21,807 nucleotides of DNA from positions 1-21,807 of the forward strand of contig CAZGDY010000015.1 of assembly GCA_964524965.1 (NCBI GenBank), in the 5' to 3' direction. The position numbers and the translations under genes were made by a program. The notes under the pieces were generated by a model. The model had not been told where the DNA came from and did not search any database. It saw only the letters and a list, made by a program, of their open reading frames with translations. The stretch is from Kmv34 sp964524965 (GTDB taxonomy: Bacteria > Aerophobota > Aerophobia > Aerophobales > B3-G15). This document shows positions 1 to 8,492 of this stretch, one piece after another (position 1 is the first letter of the stretch; each line of letters begins with the position of its first letter).

Positions 1-53
1 TCACTATTAACAATGAATAAATAGGGTAGAGTAATAATAATTTATATTTTAAA

Positions 54-70
54 AAAATTTGACAAATTTT
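54..70. promoter_or_regulatory. 17-bp perfect palindrome, candidate operator of the SorC-type regulator
   Basis: The sequence AAAATTTGACAAATTTT has two perfect 8-bp arms around a central A. It overlaps the -35 hexamer of the promoter in front of the SorC-family gene, so a bound dimer or tetramer would block RNA polymerase. Autoregulation is common for this family, so the likeliest ligand is the product of the gene that follows. The right half and centre (TTGACAAATTTT) recur at 9053-9064. The palindrome is seen directly; its role as operator is inferred. Confidence 0.5.
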
Positions 71-86
71 CAGGATACGATAATAT
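59..86 (+). promoter_or_regulatory. Sigma-70-type promoter of the SorC-type regulator gene
   Basis: TTGACA at 59-64 and TAATAT at 81-86 are separated by 16 bp, close to consensus. A start of transcription near 93 would give a leader of about 23 nt before the ATG at 116. This promoter lies inside a longer open frame that could nominally begin at the TTG of the -35 box, which argues against that upstream start. Confidence 0.65.
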
Positions 87-115
87 GGTCAAAAATAAGA
101 CAAAGAGAGTCTTTT

Positions 116-1072
116 ATGCCAGTAGATTTTGCTGAGGCTGATTTTCTAATAAGGGTGGCTTGGTTTTATTATGAGGAAGGATTAACTCAAAATGAAATTG
201 CTCGCAAGTTTTCCCTTTCAAGATCCAAGGTAGTGAGGATGTTAAAAAAGGCCAAGGAAAAAGGAATAGTTAGTTTTCAGATAAATGGGGTGGGAAGTAA
301 CTGTCTTTTTTTAGAAAAAAATCTCATCTCTCTCTTTAATCTTCGGGATGCTATGGTAGTTCCTTCCCTGAATGAGGATAAACTAAGGGATACCTTAGGA
401 AAGGCGGCCGCAGTTTACCTGGAAAGAAACTTAGAAGACGGACAATTTCTGGGATTAGGTTGGGGAAGAACTATTCAAAAAGTGGCCGGTTACGTAAAAA
501 CTGATAAATTTGAAAATTTAAAAATAGTTAATCTTATGGGAGGGCTGACTACTTCTCTTTCTCTTAATCCTTACAACATAGGAGGAAAGCTTGCTTCAAT
601 TTGGAAAGGAGAGTGTTACTATGTTTACGCTCCTGCTATAGCGGCCTCAGATGAGCTCTGTCAATCATTTAAATCTGAGTTAACAGTGAAAACAGCTTTA
701 AATATGGCAACATTAGTAGATTACGCTCTAGTGGGAATAGGAGATGTGAGTGGGGAAAACACGCTTTCTCAAATGGGTTATATTAGTTTACCGGAGATAG
801 AGATTCTGGCAAGAGGAGGAGCGGTGGGAAACATTATGGCCCAATTCTTTGACATTAAAGGTGAAAAAGTAAACTGTGAATTGCATCGCAGAATAGTGAG
901 TTTGTCCATTGATAAGCTAAGGAAATTGGAAAAAGTTATCGGTGTTGCCGGAGGAGGTTGCAAGGTTGAATCGATTCTTGGCGCGCTACACGGAAAATTT
1001 ATCAACATCCTGATTACCGATGAGCTAACAGCAAAATCTATTATTCATCTTGAGGAAAATGAATTTTCTTAA
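116..1072 (+). CDS. SorC/DeoR-family sugar-responsive transcriptional regulator
   Basis: This is a DNA-binding regulator of the SorC family (about 318 residues, normal length). Members repress or activate sugar and polyol operons and sense phosphorylated sugars through a C-terminal sugar-phosphate-binding domain related to sugar isomerases and deaminases. A helix-turn-helix lies at about residues 21-47 (EGLTQNEIARKF then SRSKVVRMLKKA). The large effector domain follows, with the family's GLGWGRT motif and the GVAGGG glycine loop near the C-terminus. I chose the ATG at 116, with GAGAG upstream, because the longer frame from 59 would start inside the promoter. It is co-oriented with the RpiB-like and fused E1 genes, 134 bp upstream, and probably controls them. 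The effector is unknown; from the neighbours it may be a pentose or tetrose phosphate. Confidence 0.88.
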   Translation: MPVDFAEADFLIRVAWFYYEEGLTQNEIARKFSLSRSKVVRMLKKAKEKGIVSFQINGVGSNCLFLEKNLISLFNLRDAMVVPSLNEDKLRDTLGKAAAVYLERNLEDGQFLGLGWGRTIQKVAGYVKTDKFENLKIVNLMGGLTTSLSLNPYNIGGKLASIWKGECYYVYAPAIAASDELCQSFKSELTVKTALNMATLVDYALVGIGDVSGENTLSQMGYISLPEIEILARGGAVGNIMAQFFDIKGEKVNCELHRRIVSLSIDKLRKLEKVIGVAGGGCKVESILGALHGKFINILITDELTAKSIIHLEENEFS

Positions 1073-1206
1073 CAAACTCAGTTAATAAGAAATTGACTAA
1101 AAACAAACTTCATGATTCAACAATTATTTAATCGGAAAGTTTTTTTGAAAAAAGAGTTCTTTGAAGAAGTTAAGCTATTACGTAATTATTTTACAGGAGG
1201 TCAAAA

Positions 1207-1662
1207 ATGAGGATAGCTGTTGGTTGTGACCACAATGCATTAGAGTTAAAAAATGCAGTATGCCAGTTTTTAAAGGAAAAAGAAGTAGAATTCAAGGACT
1301 TTGGTGTAATGACTAAAGAGCCTATTGCTTATCCCGATAAAGCAAAGCAGGTAGCTGAAGCTGTCGCTGGAGGAGAGTTTGAAAGGGGAATTTTAATTTG
1401 TGGCACGGGGGTTGGTATGGCAATTGCGGCCAATAAGGTAAGAGGCATAAGAGCAGCTTGCTGCCATGACGCTTATTCAACCGATAGGGCACGGAAATCC
1501 AATAATGCCCAGATAATGACTATAGGCGCTTTTGTGGTTGGAGTGGAGCTTGCTAAGATGCTGGTTGATATCTGGCTTAAAGCAGAATTTCAAGGAGGGC
1601 GTTCTGTTCCCAAAGTCGAAAAGATTATGCAGATAGAAAAAGAACAGTTTTCCAAAGGTTAA
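1207..1662 (+). CDS. rpiB: RpiB/LacAB-family sugar-phosphate isomerase
   Basis: The 151-residue protein has the full RpiB/LacA/LacB fold signature: MRIAVGCDHNA at the N-terminus (phosphate-binding Asp-His), the CGTGVGMAIAANK loop with catalytic Cys65, and a C-terminal GGRS segment. The family interconverts aldose and ketose phosphates, classically ribose-5-phosphate and ribulose-5-phosphate. The segment normally reading R-x-H-N-D (His99 in E. coli RpiB) reads RKSNNAQ here, so the usual catalytic His is Ser98. This raises doubt about plain ribose-5-phosphate isomerase activity and suggests another four-, five- or six-carbon substrate. The start is set by AGGAGG seven to nine bases upstream. 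It is followed after 31 bp by the fused E1 gene, so the two are probably co-transcribed. Confidence 0.85.
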   Translation: MRIAVGCDHNALELKNAVCQFLKEKEVEFKDFGVMTKEPIAYPDKAKQVAEAVAGGEFERGILICGTGVGMAIAANKVRGIRAACCHDAYSTDRARKSNNAQIMTIGAFVVGVELAKMLVDIWLKAEFQGGRSVPKVEKIMQIEKEQFSKG

Positions 1663-1693
1663 AAGCAAAAAGGATAAAAAGGAGGCAGGTTGC

Positions 1694-4057
1694 ATGGTAA
1701 GGGAGATTGTTTTATTACCTGAGTTTATTCCAGGGTTTGTTGAGGTAGGAGGCAGAATACCTAAATTTCAATATCAAAAATCTCTTCAGGAAGAGTTAAA
1801 AGAAGAAAATATTAGCAGAGAAAATTTCATAGATCTTATCAAATGCATGCTCTTGACTAGAAATCTGGAAGAAATGATCCGTGATTTTAAAGAAAAAAAA
1901 GGTAGATACGGTCCTCTTAAATACTTATATATCGGTGCAGATCATGTTTCAATCGGGCAAGAAGCAACTTCTACTGGTTGTATATCAGCTATCTCTCCCC
2001 ATGATTACATCACCAGTAATCATCGTGGACATGGAGATGCTCTTTCTAAAGGTTACTTTGCCATAAGATTAATGGATGATGCTGCTCTAAGTAGCTTTCT
2101 TACCCATGATAAAAAAACTTTTGAGTTTCTGGAGTTTGAAACGCAGGGTAAAACTCGCCAGGAGCTGGAAGAGAAGGCTATTCAACTTTATCTTTTTAAA
2201 GCCATAGCAGAACTTTTTGGAAAAGATACTGGTTGGTGTCGGGGAAGAGGAGGCTCGATGCATATAACTGATTTTGGAAGGGGCCACTTAGGGGCAAACG
2301 CTATTGTAGGAGGATGTATGGGCATGGCTGTCGGCTCTGGGATTGCCTCTCGCTACCTTGAAGATAAAAAAGTAACTATTTGTTTTGTCGGCGATGGTGC
2401 TTTTAACAATGGTATTGCTCATGAGGCAATGAATATGGCTTGCATGGCTCAATTTACCAATGGGCTGATGAATAAAAAAAATACAATCCCTGTTGTATTT
2501 GTCGCTGTTAACAATCAATACGGGTATACTGGACAGCAAAGAGGGGAGATTACTGGAGTAGATTTTTTAGCAGAAAGAAGTTTTGGATATAATCGAGCAG
2601 GAATGCACGCTGAGATTGTTAATGGGATGGATGTACTTGCTGTCAGAGATGCAACAAAAAAAGCGGTGAATCTTGCCAGAGGTAATCAGGGTCCTGTTTT
2701 TTTAGAGTTCTGGTGTGCCCGGTTTGGGGGACATAATGTAAAAGATAAATTGGATACAAAAGGGGATGAGAGTTACCGTAGCTTAGAAGAACTTAAGGCA
2801 TGGGAGAAGGTAGATCCGATTAATAGTTTTTCTAAGAAGCTAATAAAAGAAAAAATTATGACTCCTGAAGAACTTGATAAATTTAAAAAACAAGCACGAG
2901 ATCGAAATATTGCTATGGCTCAAAAAGCTGCTGAGACAAAAAGTCCTGAGCCAAAAAATATTTACTTTGGTCTTTTTAGTGATACTACCTCAGATAATGT
3001 TCCGGGAAAATTTAAGAATGCTCCCATCTTAAGAAAACCAGAATTTTTGGAAAGAGACCCTGAAGTGGAAATTACCTATCGAGAAGCACTAAATGAGGTC
3101 TTATTTGAAGAGATGAGGCGAGATAAAAGAGTTATTCTATGGGGAGAAGATATTGCTGATTATGGAGGAGCTTACAATGTTACCAAGGGACTTCTTGAGA
3201 TTTTTGGAAGGGATAGAATCTTCAATACGGCTATTTCAGAAGCGGCAATTGTTGGAAGTGGGATCGGAGCAGCTTTAAGAGGCCTGAGGCCTGTATTAGA
3301 GATAATGTATATTGATTTTATTCTTCAGGCTTTCGATCAGGTGGGAAATCAGGCTGCGAAGTGGAAATATATGTCAGGAGGGCAGGCAGTTTTGCCCTTA
3401 ACCATACGTACCACTATTGGTGGGGGAAAAGGATATGCTGGTCAGCACTCACAGAGCCTGGAGGCTGTAATTGCCCACTTTCCAGGATTGAAAGTTGCTG
3501 TTCCATCAGATGCCTACGATGCCAAGGGAATGATGGCATCAGCGATAAGAGATGATAACCCGGTGGTATTTATTGAACATCAGAATCTTTACACAGATCT
3601 TTTAGCTAAAAGTAAGGTTCCAAAAGAAGAATATCTTGTTCCTTTAGGAAAAGCCAAGATTAAAAGAAAAGTCGATCCTTCTAAAGAAGCTGTTACCCTC
3701 ATTGCCTGGGCCTCTATGATCCCTGTTGCCTTAAGAGCTAGTGAGAAGTTAAAAGAAGAGGGTATTGAAGTGGAGATTGTTGACCTTCGCACCCTTTTTC
3801 CTCTTGATATAGACACCGTAGTAGAATCTGTCCAAAAAACAGGTAAAGCAGCAGTAGTTCACCAGGCAGTTCAATTTATGGGATTTGGGGCAGAGATAGT
3901 AGCTCAAATTCAAGAGAAAGCCTTTGATTACCTTGATGCTCCTGTGTCAAGAATAACAGCTCCCAACATACCTCCCCCTTCTTCCCCGGTTTTAGAGAAA
4001 GCATTTTTGCCTAACGAGAAAGATATTATTGCTCAGATAAAAAAACTTATCCAATAG
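1694..4057 (+). CDS. Fused alpha-beta E1 component of a 2-oxo-acid (pyruvate/branched-chain type) dehydrogenase
   Basis: This 787-residue thiamine-diphosphate enzyme joins the E1 alpha and beta chains, normally two proteins, in one polypeptide. Residues about 40-430 are E1 alpha, with the ThDP motif GDGAFNN (233-239) ending at AVNNQYG, the SNHRGHG segment (108-114) and the RGRGGSMH segment. Residues about 455-787 are E1 beta: GEDIADYGG, FNTAISEAAIVGSG, the central pyrimidine fold, and the C-terminal transketolase-like domain with VDLRTLFPLD. About 45-50 extra residues (roughly 121-170) sit between SNHRGHG and RGRGGSMH where typical alpha chains are short. The reaction is decarboxylation of a 2-oxo acid to a ThDP-bound aldehyde that is passed to the lipoyl E2. 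No E2 or E3 gene is in the window, so partners must be elsewhere or the enzyme works alone. The start is set by GGAGG eight bases before the ATG. The acyl substrate cannot be read from the sequence. Confidence 0.88.
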   Translation: MVREIVLLPEFIPGFVEVGGRIPKFQYQKSLQEELKEENISRENFIDLIKCMLLTRNLEEMIRDFKEKKGRYGPLKYLYIGADHVSIGQEATSTGCISAISPHDYITSNHRGHGDALSKGYFAIRLMDDAALSSFLTHDKKTFEFLEFETQGKTRQELEEKAIQLYLFKAIAELFGKDTGWCRGRGGSMHITDFGRGHLGANAIVGGCMGMAVGSGIASRYLEDKKVTICFVGDGAFNNGIAHEAMNMACMAQFTNGLMNKKNTIPVVFVAVNNQYGYTGQQRGEITGVDFLAERSFGYNRAGMHAEIVNGMDVLAVRDATKKAVNLARGNQGPVFLEFWCARFGGHNVKDKLDTKGDESYRSLEELKAWEKVDPINSFSKKLIKEKIMTPEELDKFKKQARDRNIAMAQKAAETKSPEPKNIYFGLFSDTTSDNVPGKFKNAPILRKPEFLERDPEVEITYREALNEVLFEEMRRDKRVILWGEDIADYGGAYNVTKGLLEIFGRDRIFNTAISEAAIVGSGIGAALRGLRPVLEIMYIDFILQAFDQVGNQAAKWKYMSGGQAVLPLTIRTTIGGGKGYAGQHSQSLEAVIAHFPGLKVAVPSDAYDAKGMMASAIRDDNPVVFIEHQNLYTDLLAKSKVPKEEYLVPLGKAKIKRKVDPSKEAVTLIAWASMIPVALRASEKLKEEGIEVEIVDLRTLFPLDIDTVVESVQKTGKAAVVHQAVQFMGFGAEIVAQIQEKAFDYLDAPVSRITAPNIPPPSSPVLEKAFLPNEKDIIAQIKKLIQ

Positions 4058-4064
4058 TACTGTT

Positions 4065-4090
4065 GGGGTCAGGCAGACACTACTGACCCC
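4065..4090. terminator. Palindromic stem-loop after the E1 gene (terminator or REP-like element)
   Basis: GGGGTCAG (4065-4072) and CTGACCCC (4083-4090) form a perfect 8-bp stem with a 10-nt loop, starting just after the E1 stop codon. Only three T residues follow, so it is weak as an intrinsic terminator. It may instead be a dispersed REP-type palindrome or a 3'-end stability hairpin. The base pairing is seen directly; the role is inferred. Confidence 0.5.
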
Positions 4091-4239
4091 TTTAAACCCT
4101 TCCCCCTCTTAGAATTTGCATTTTTTCCTCCTTGCGTTATTATGTTAGGTATAAAAAATGGCAGACAGGTAAGTTTTCCTAAAAAAAGAATTATTAAAAT
4201 ACTTTCTGGATACCTAAAATAAGGGGCGAAGAGAATAAA

Positions 4240-5064
4240 ATGCCGGAACTTCCTGAAGTAGAAACTATTAAGCAAGGCATGGTCAAAAAGATTAGAGGCA
4301 AAAAAATAAAAAGAGTTGAGATTAGAAATGAGAAAAATATTAAGATTCTTTGTGCAAAAGAGTTTAAAGAGAGGGTAGAGGGCAAAGTTATCCAGGATAT
4401 TAAAAGAAGAGGGAAATATTTAATACTAATCCTTAATTTTCATAAATTGCTTATTTTTCATTTAAGACTTACAGGAAAGCTATTATTTGTTCCCTTAGAA
4501 AAACAAGAACCTGATTACGTGCGTATAGTTTTTATCTTTTCCGACAACACTAAGTTGTTTTTTACAAGCATGAGAGGATTTGCCAATGTTTATCTACTTT
4601 CCGATGATGAGTTGAACAGTATTCCAGCAATTAAAAATATGGGCCCAGAACCTCTTTCACCTGAGTTTACTTCTACTGAATTTAAGGAAAGACTAAATAA
4701 AAGAAAAGGTAAAATAAAGCCACTTTTAATGGATCAAACTTTTATAGCGGGCATTGGCAATATTTACGCTCAGGAAGCTCTCTATAACGTCAATATTCAC
4801 CCAGAGAGGATTGTTTCTCAGTTGAAGAATAAAGAAACTGAGGCTCTTTATCATAGCTTAATAAAAGTTTTAAAAGAAGCTATCCAACAGAAAGGGTCCT
4901 CAGTTGATGCTTATCTTGATTTAAATGGGGAAAAAGGAAATTATGTTCCTTACCTTAAGGTTTATGGAAGAAAAGGACAACCATGTTTTCGTTGTGGTTT
5001 TTCTATAAAAAAGAAAAAAATTGGAGGTCGGGGAACTTATTTTTGTAATAATTGTCAAAAGTAA
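4240..5064 (+). CDS. mutM: Formamidopyrimidine-DNA glycosylase (Fpg/MutM)
   Basis: This bifunctional base-excision repair enzyme removes 8-oxoguanine and formamidopyrimidines and cleaves the abasic site. The 274-residue protein has every hallmark: the mature N-terminus PELPEVET with catalytic Pro2 and Glu3, the RRGKYL lysine (Lys59), the HLRLTGKL segment, the MRGFANV loop carrying Arg112 and Phe114, the helix-two-turn-helix DQTFIAGIGNIYAQEALY (165-182), and a C-terminal zinc finger with Cys249, Cys252, Cys269 and Cys272 around GGRGTYF. The residue matching E. coli Met73 is Leu77, a mild change. It begins 182 bp after the E1 stop, beyond the palindrome, and is followed by htrA after 36 bp. It looks fully functional. 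Confidence 0.95.
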   Translation: MPELPEVETIKQGMVKKIRGKKIKRVEIRNEKNIKILCAKEFKERVEGKVIQDIKRRGKYLILILNFHKLLIFHLRLTGKLLFVPLEKQEPDYVRIVFIFSDNTKLFFTSMRGFANVYLLSDDELNSIPAIKNMGPEPLSPEFTSTEFKERLNKRKGKIKPLLMDQTFIAGIGNIYAQEALYNVNIHPERIVSQLKNKETEALYHSLIKVLKEAIQQKGSSVDAYLDLNGEKGNYVPYLKVYGRKGQPCFRCGFSIKKKKIGGRGTYFCNNCQK

Positions 5065-5100
5065 ATAAAATTACTGAATTAAGAAACAAGGAGGTTTAAA

Positions 5101-6675
5101 ATGAAAAAAAATGCTAAGTGGGTAAAACTTACCTTATTGTTTTCTCTGTCCTTAGCTCTGGTAGTTGCTGGTTTTAGCTTGAGTTCTTTGCAGGGAGTTA
5201 GCAGTGAGCTGGAATTGAAAGGACCGCTTTTTGAGGAGAATTTAGAACCTCACCCTATTGATCCTGAAAGTTTTGAGGGGAAAATAATTAGTGCTATAAA
5301 AAAGGTATCCCCAGCAGTTGTGAGCATATCTACGGAGAGGACTGTAACTGTTTCGGATTTTGACCGGGAGAGACTTTTTGGTCCGCCTTTTGAAGATTTT
5401 GATGAGTTTTTTAAAAAGTTTTTTGAACAGTTTCCTCAAAAAAGATCTCCCCGTAGAGGGCTGGGCTCAGGGATGATTATAAATGAGAATGGGTACATAA
5501 TTACTAATTCACATGTTATTGAAGGTGTGGATGAGGGCAAGGTTACAGTGACTTTATCCACTAACGAAAGCTATCAAGCACAAATTATGGAGATTGATGT
5601 AGAGTCCGATATTGCTCTCTTAAAAATAGAGGGTGAGTCGTTTCCTTATGTGGTTTTGGGTAATTCGGGAAATACCCAGGTGGGACAGTGGGTCATAGCT
5701 TTGGGAAATCCATTTGGGTATGCTCTTTCTGAGTTAAATAAAAAATATGAGCCTACAGTTACAGTAGGAGTTGTTAGTGCTACAGGAAGGGCTATTCAGG
5801 CTGGTGGAAGTGGGGGAAAAAGCAAGATTTATGGCGATTTGATTCAAACCGATGCTTCTATTAATCCCGGAAACAGTGGTGGACCCCTCGTAAATATTTA
5901 CGGAGAAGTGATAGGAATAAATACAGCAATTCTTTCTCCCACGGGTGGTTCGGTGGGAATTGGTTTTGCAATTCCTATAGATAAAGCTAAGAATTTACTT
6001 CAAAGTCTGGTAAAATATGGTGAGATTAAATGGCCCTGGATTGGTATCTATATGCAGGAGCTTAGTCCCGAATTGGCTGAAAAGTTTGGTGTTGATAAGG
6101 GAGTATTAGTGGCTGACGTAGTTTCTTCCTCACCGGCAGATAAGGCCGGAATTAAGCCGGGAGATGTTATTCAGCAGGTTAACAGTGATTTAGTAGGAAC
6201 ACCCCTGGACTTGAAGGAAAAAGTGCTCAAGACTACAATAGGAGAAAAAATAAATTTAACTTTATTGAGAGACGGTAAAGAGGTCATTGTTGAACTTTAT
6301 ACAGCGCCAAAGCCCAAAGAGATTACAGAGGCTAAAACTGAGGCGGTTGAAGCTAAGGAAGCTGTAGAGGAAAAACTTTTGGGTATCAAAGTAGAAGAAA
6401 TTACGAGGGAGCTTCGTGAACAGTTTAAAATTAAAGAAGAGGTAAAAGGAGTAATAATAACAGAAGTTTTACCGCAAAGTTCTGCCGATAAGGGAGGAAT
6501 AAGCGCTGGAGATGTAATAGATATAATAATAAAAGGGGCTGACCGTAAAGAAATTGAAAGCCTTAGTGATTTTGAGGTGGTGATGATTGATATTAAGTCT
6601 GGTGATAATCTTCTTTTAAGGATTCGTCATGGTTCCTGGCCACCTATGTTTGTTGCTATAGAGGCTGCAGGATAA
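5101..6675 (+). CDS. HtrA/DegP/DegQ-type periplasmic serine protease with two PDZ domains
   Basis: This is a secreted quality-control protease and chaperone that degrades misfolded envelope proteins. The 524-residue protein has an N-terminal signal sequence (Lys-rich start, hydrophobic core at about 9-30, no lipobox Cys). The trypsin-like domain carries His138 (NSHVI), Asp170 (ESDIALLKI) and Ser259 (NPGNSGGPL). PDZ1 lies at about 308-400 and PDZ2 at about 425-518, joined by a Lys/Glu/Ala-rich linker (403-425) that is probably flexible or helical. The two-PDZ layout matches DegP/DegQ rather than DegS. AAGGAGG eight bases upstream sets the ATG. ArgS follows after only 7 bp, so the two are translated from one message. 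Confidence 0.94.
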   Translation: MKKNAKWVKLTLLFSLSLALVVAGFSLSSLQGVSSELELKGPLFEENLEPHPIDPESFEGKIISAIKKVSPAVVSISTERTVTVSDFDRERLFGPPFEDFDEFFKKFFEQFPQKRSPRRGLGSGMIINENGYIITNSHVIEGVDEGKVTVTLSTNESYQAQIMEIDVESDIALLKIEGESFPYVVLGNSGNTQVGQWVIALGNPFGYALSELNKKYEPTVTVGVVSATGRAIQAGGSGGKSKIYGDLIQTDASINPGNSGGPLVNIYGEVIGINTAILSPTGGSVGIGFAIPIDKAKNLLQSLVKYGEIKWPWIGIYMQELSPELAEKFGVDKGVLVADVVSSSPADKAGIKPGDVIQQVNSDLVGTPLDLKEKVLKTTIGEKINLTLLRDGKEVIVELYTAPKPKEITEAKTEAVEAKEAVEEKLLGIKVEEITRELREQFKIKEEVKGVIITEVLPQSSADKGGISAGDVIDIIIKGADRKEIESLSDFEVVMIDIKSGDNLLLRIRHGSWPPMFVAIEAAG

Positions 6676-6682
6676 GATAAGT

Positions 6683-8332
6683 ATGGATAACTCATTAAAA
6701 GAAGTAGTAACATCTTTTATAAAGGAGGTAGTGGGAAAGTTTTTTCCTTCTCCTCTACCTCCTTTTATGCTGGAGCGAACAAAGAAAAAAGAATGGGGTG
6801 ATCTTTCCACCAATCTTCCTTTTTTATTGTCTGATAAGGGTAAAAGCTTTCCCAAGGCCAAGGGAGATAATTTAGCTTCTCTTCTTGCCCAAAATAAACT
6901 TTTTTCTCGTGTGGAGTTTGTTATTCCCGGATTTTTAAATTTCTTTCTGTCTCCTTCTTATTTAGAAGAAACTTTAACGAAAATAGTTCAAGAAGGGCAG
7001 GATTTTACTCGATTTTCTATGGGGCAAGATAAATTAATCCAGGTAGAATTTGTTTCGGCCAATCCCACCGGACCTTTACATGTAGGACATGGAAGAGCAG
7101 CAGCACTGGGAGATGTTCTGGCCAATAATCTCATGAAATTAAGTTTTAAAGTAGAAAAAGAGTATTACGTAAATGATGTAGGTGGGCAGATAAATAGATT
7201 GGCAAAATCACTCTGGATTAGAATAAGACAGACAGAGGGAGAAGAAGTTAACCTTCCTGAAGATGGATATAAGGGTGAGTATCTTGTTGATCTTGCTAAA
7301 ACTTATAAGCAGGAAATGGGGAGCATAAAGGGAAAATCAACTCAAGATATATTTTCCCTCCTTTCTAAATTTGCCGTAAAGGAAATTTTAAGAAGTATAA
7401 AAGACGACTTGAGAGAATTTGGTGTAAAATTTGATCGTTGGTTTTTTGAATCGGAGGTTTACAATAGCGGGCAACTTCCTGAGGTTTTATCTTTTCTTCA
7501 GAAAAAAGGTTTTTTAAATGAAAAAGATGGTGCAATGTGGTTTAAAACCTCTTTACTAATAAAAGGAGAACAAGATAGAGTTTTGCGAAAAAAGAATGGG
7601 GATTATACTTATTTTGCCAGTGATATTGCCTACCATTTAAATAAATTTAAGAGAGGTTTTTATAAAGTAATTGATATATGGGGAGCTGATCACATTGGTT
7701 ATGTTCCCAGGATGAGGGCAGCCTCTCAAGCGATAGGTTATCCTGAGGAGGCCTTAAAAACATTAATTTATCAGTTGGTGGCCTTGAAAAGAGGCGGGAA
7801 AAGAGTTTCTGCCTCTACCAGGAGGGGAGAATTCATTCCTTTGAAAGAAATTTTAAAGGAAGTTGGTAAAGATGCTTCTCGTTTCTTTTTTCTTTCTCGT
7901 AATGCTGATTCTCATCTTGATTTTGATCTGGAACTTGCCAAAAAACAAACTCCGGAAAATCCTGTTTTTTATGTCCAATACGCTCATGCTAGAATTTGTA
8001 GTATTTTAAGGAAAACAAAAGAACAAAAATTTAATTTCCAAGAAAAAGCATTTCTTTCTCTTCTTAAAACTCCTGAAGAGAGGGATTTAATACTTCTTAT
8101 TGCTCTTTTACCTGACCAGGTGAAAGAAGCGGGAGAAAGATTTGAACCTCACCATCTTACGGTTTACGCTAAGAATCTTGCCTCTGCATTTCACCAATTT
8201 TATGCCCGCCATCGAGTGATAACTGAGGATAAAAATCTTACCGAGGCTCGTATTTTTCTAATTCAAGCAGTAAAAATTGCTGTAATGGATGTTTTAGATA
8301 TCTTAGGTATTTTTGCTCCTGAGAAAATGTAG
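6683..8332 (+). CDS. argS: Arginyl-tRNA synthetase
   Basis: This class I aminoacyl-tRNA synthetase charges tRNA-Arg. The 549 residues match the usual family length. The N-terminal additional domain covers about 1-85. The catalytic Rossmann core starts with VEFVSANPTGPLHVGHGRA, holding the HIGH-type HVGH at 133-136. A KMSK-like region is present as GGKRVSASTRRGEF. The C-terminal DALR anticodon-binding domain begins near FYVQYAHARI. The ATG lies 7 bp after the htrA stop and its AGGA ribosome site falls inside the end of htrA, indicating translational coupling. The HtrA-ArgS pairing has no obvious functional logic. Confidence 0.95.
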   Translation: MDNSLKEVVTSFIKEVVGKFFPSPLPPFMLERTKKKEWGDLSTNLPFLLSDKGKSFPKAKGDNLASLLAQNKLFSRVEFVIPGFLNFFLSPSYLEETLTKIVQEGQDFTRFSMGQDKLIQVEFVSANPTGPLHVGHGRAAALGDVLANNLMKLSFKVEKEYYVNDVGGQINRLAKSLWIRIRQTEGEEVNLPEDGYKGEYLVDLAKTYKQEMGSIKGKSTQDIFSLLSKFAVKEILRSIKDDLREFGVKFDRWFFESEVYNSGQLPEVLSFLQKKGFLNEKDGAMWFKTSLLIKGEQDRVLRKKNGDYTYFASDIAYHLNKFKRGFYKVIDIWGADHIGYVPRMRAASQAIGYPEEALKTLIYQLVALKRGGKRVSASTRRGEFIPLKEILKEVGKDASRFFFLSRNADSHLDFDLELAKKQTPENPVFYVQYAHARICSILRKTKEQKFNFQEKAFLSLLKTPEERDLILLIALLPDQVKEAGERFEPHHLTVYAKNLASAFHQFYARHRVITEDKNLTEARIFLIQAVKIAVMDVLDILGIFAPEKM

Positions 8333-8492
8333 TCATCCCAAGAAATTTAATAATGTTTATTTGTATTTACAATCTTTGGGATTTAAGTAGTGTTAAATAA
8401 ATGATTAAAATTTTCAGGAAAACAGAGAAAGGAGTAGAGTGAAAAAATACAAAGAAATTTAACGCTATTAAACTTAAGATAAGGAGAGAAAA

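Noticed and set aside
59..115. Longer N-terminus of the SorC-family regulator starting at TTG 59
   Set aside because: The TTG is part of the -35 box of a near-consensus promoter, no ribosome site precedes it, and family alignment by eye favours the ATG at 116.
1073..1206. Separate promoter for rpiB (TTGACT at 1093)
   Set aside because: No acceptable -10 box at 16-18 bp; co-transcription with the regulator gene is simpler.
4142..4222. 26-codon open frame before mutM
   Set aside because: No ribosome binding site and no recognisable sequence; likely chance in an A+T-rich gap.
8335..8382. Inverted repeat ATCCCAA / TTGGGAT after argS
   Set aside because: Seven pairs around a 34-nt loop and no T-run; too weak to call a terminator.
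8439..8462. Seven-codon GTG frame with AAAGGAG upstream, before the small membrane protein gene
   Set aside because: The ribosome site is good but only four bases from the GTG, and the peptide is too short to support without conservation data.
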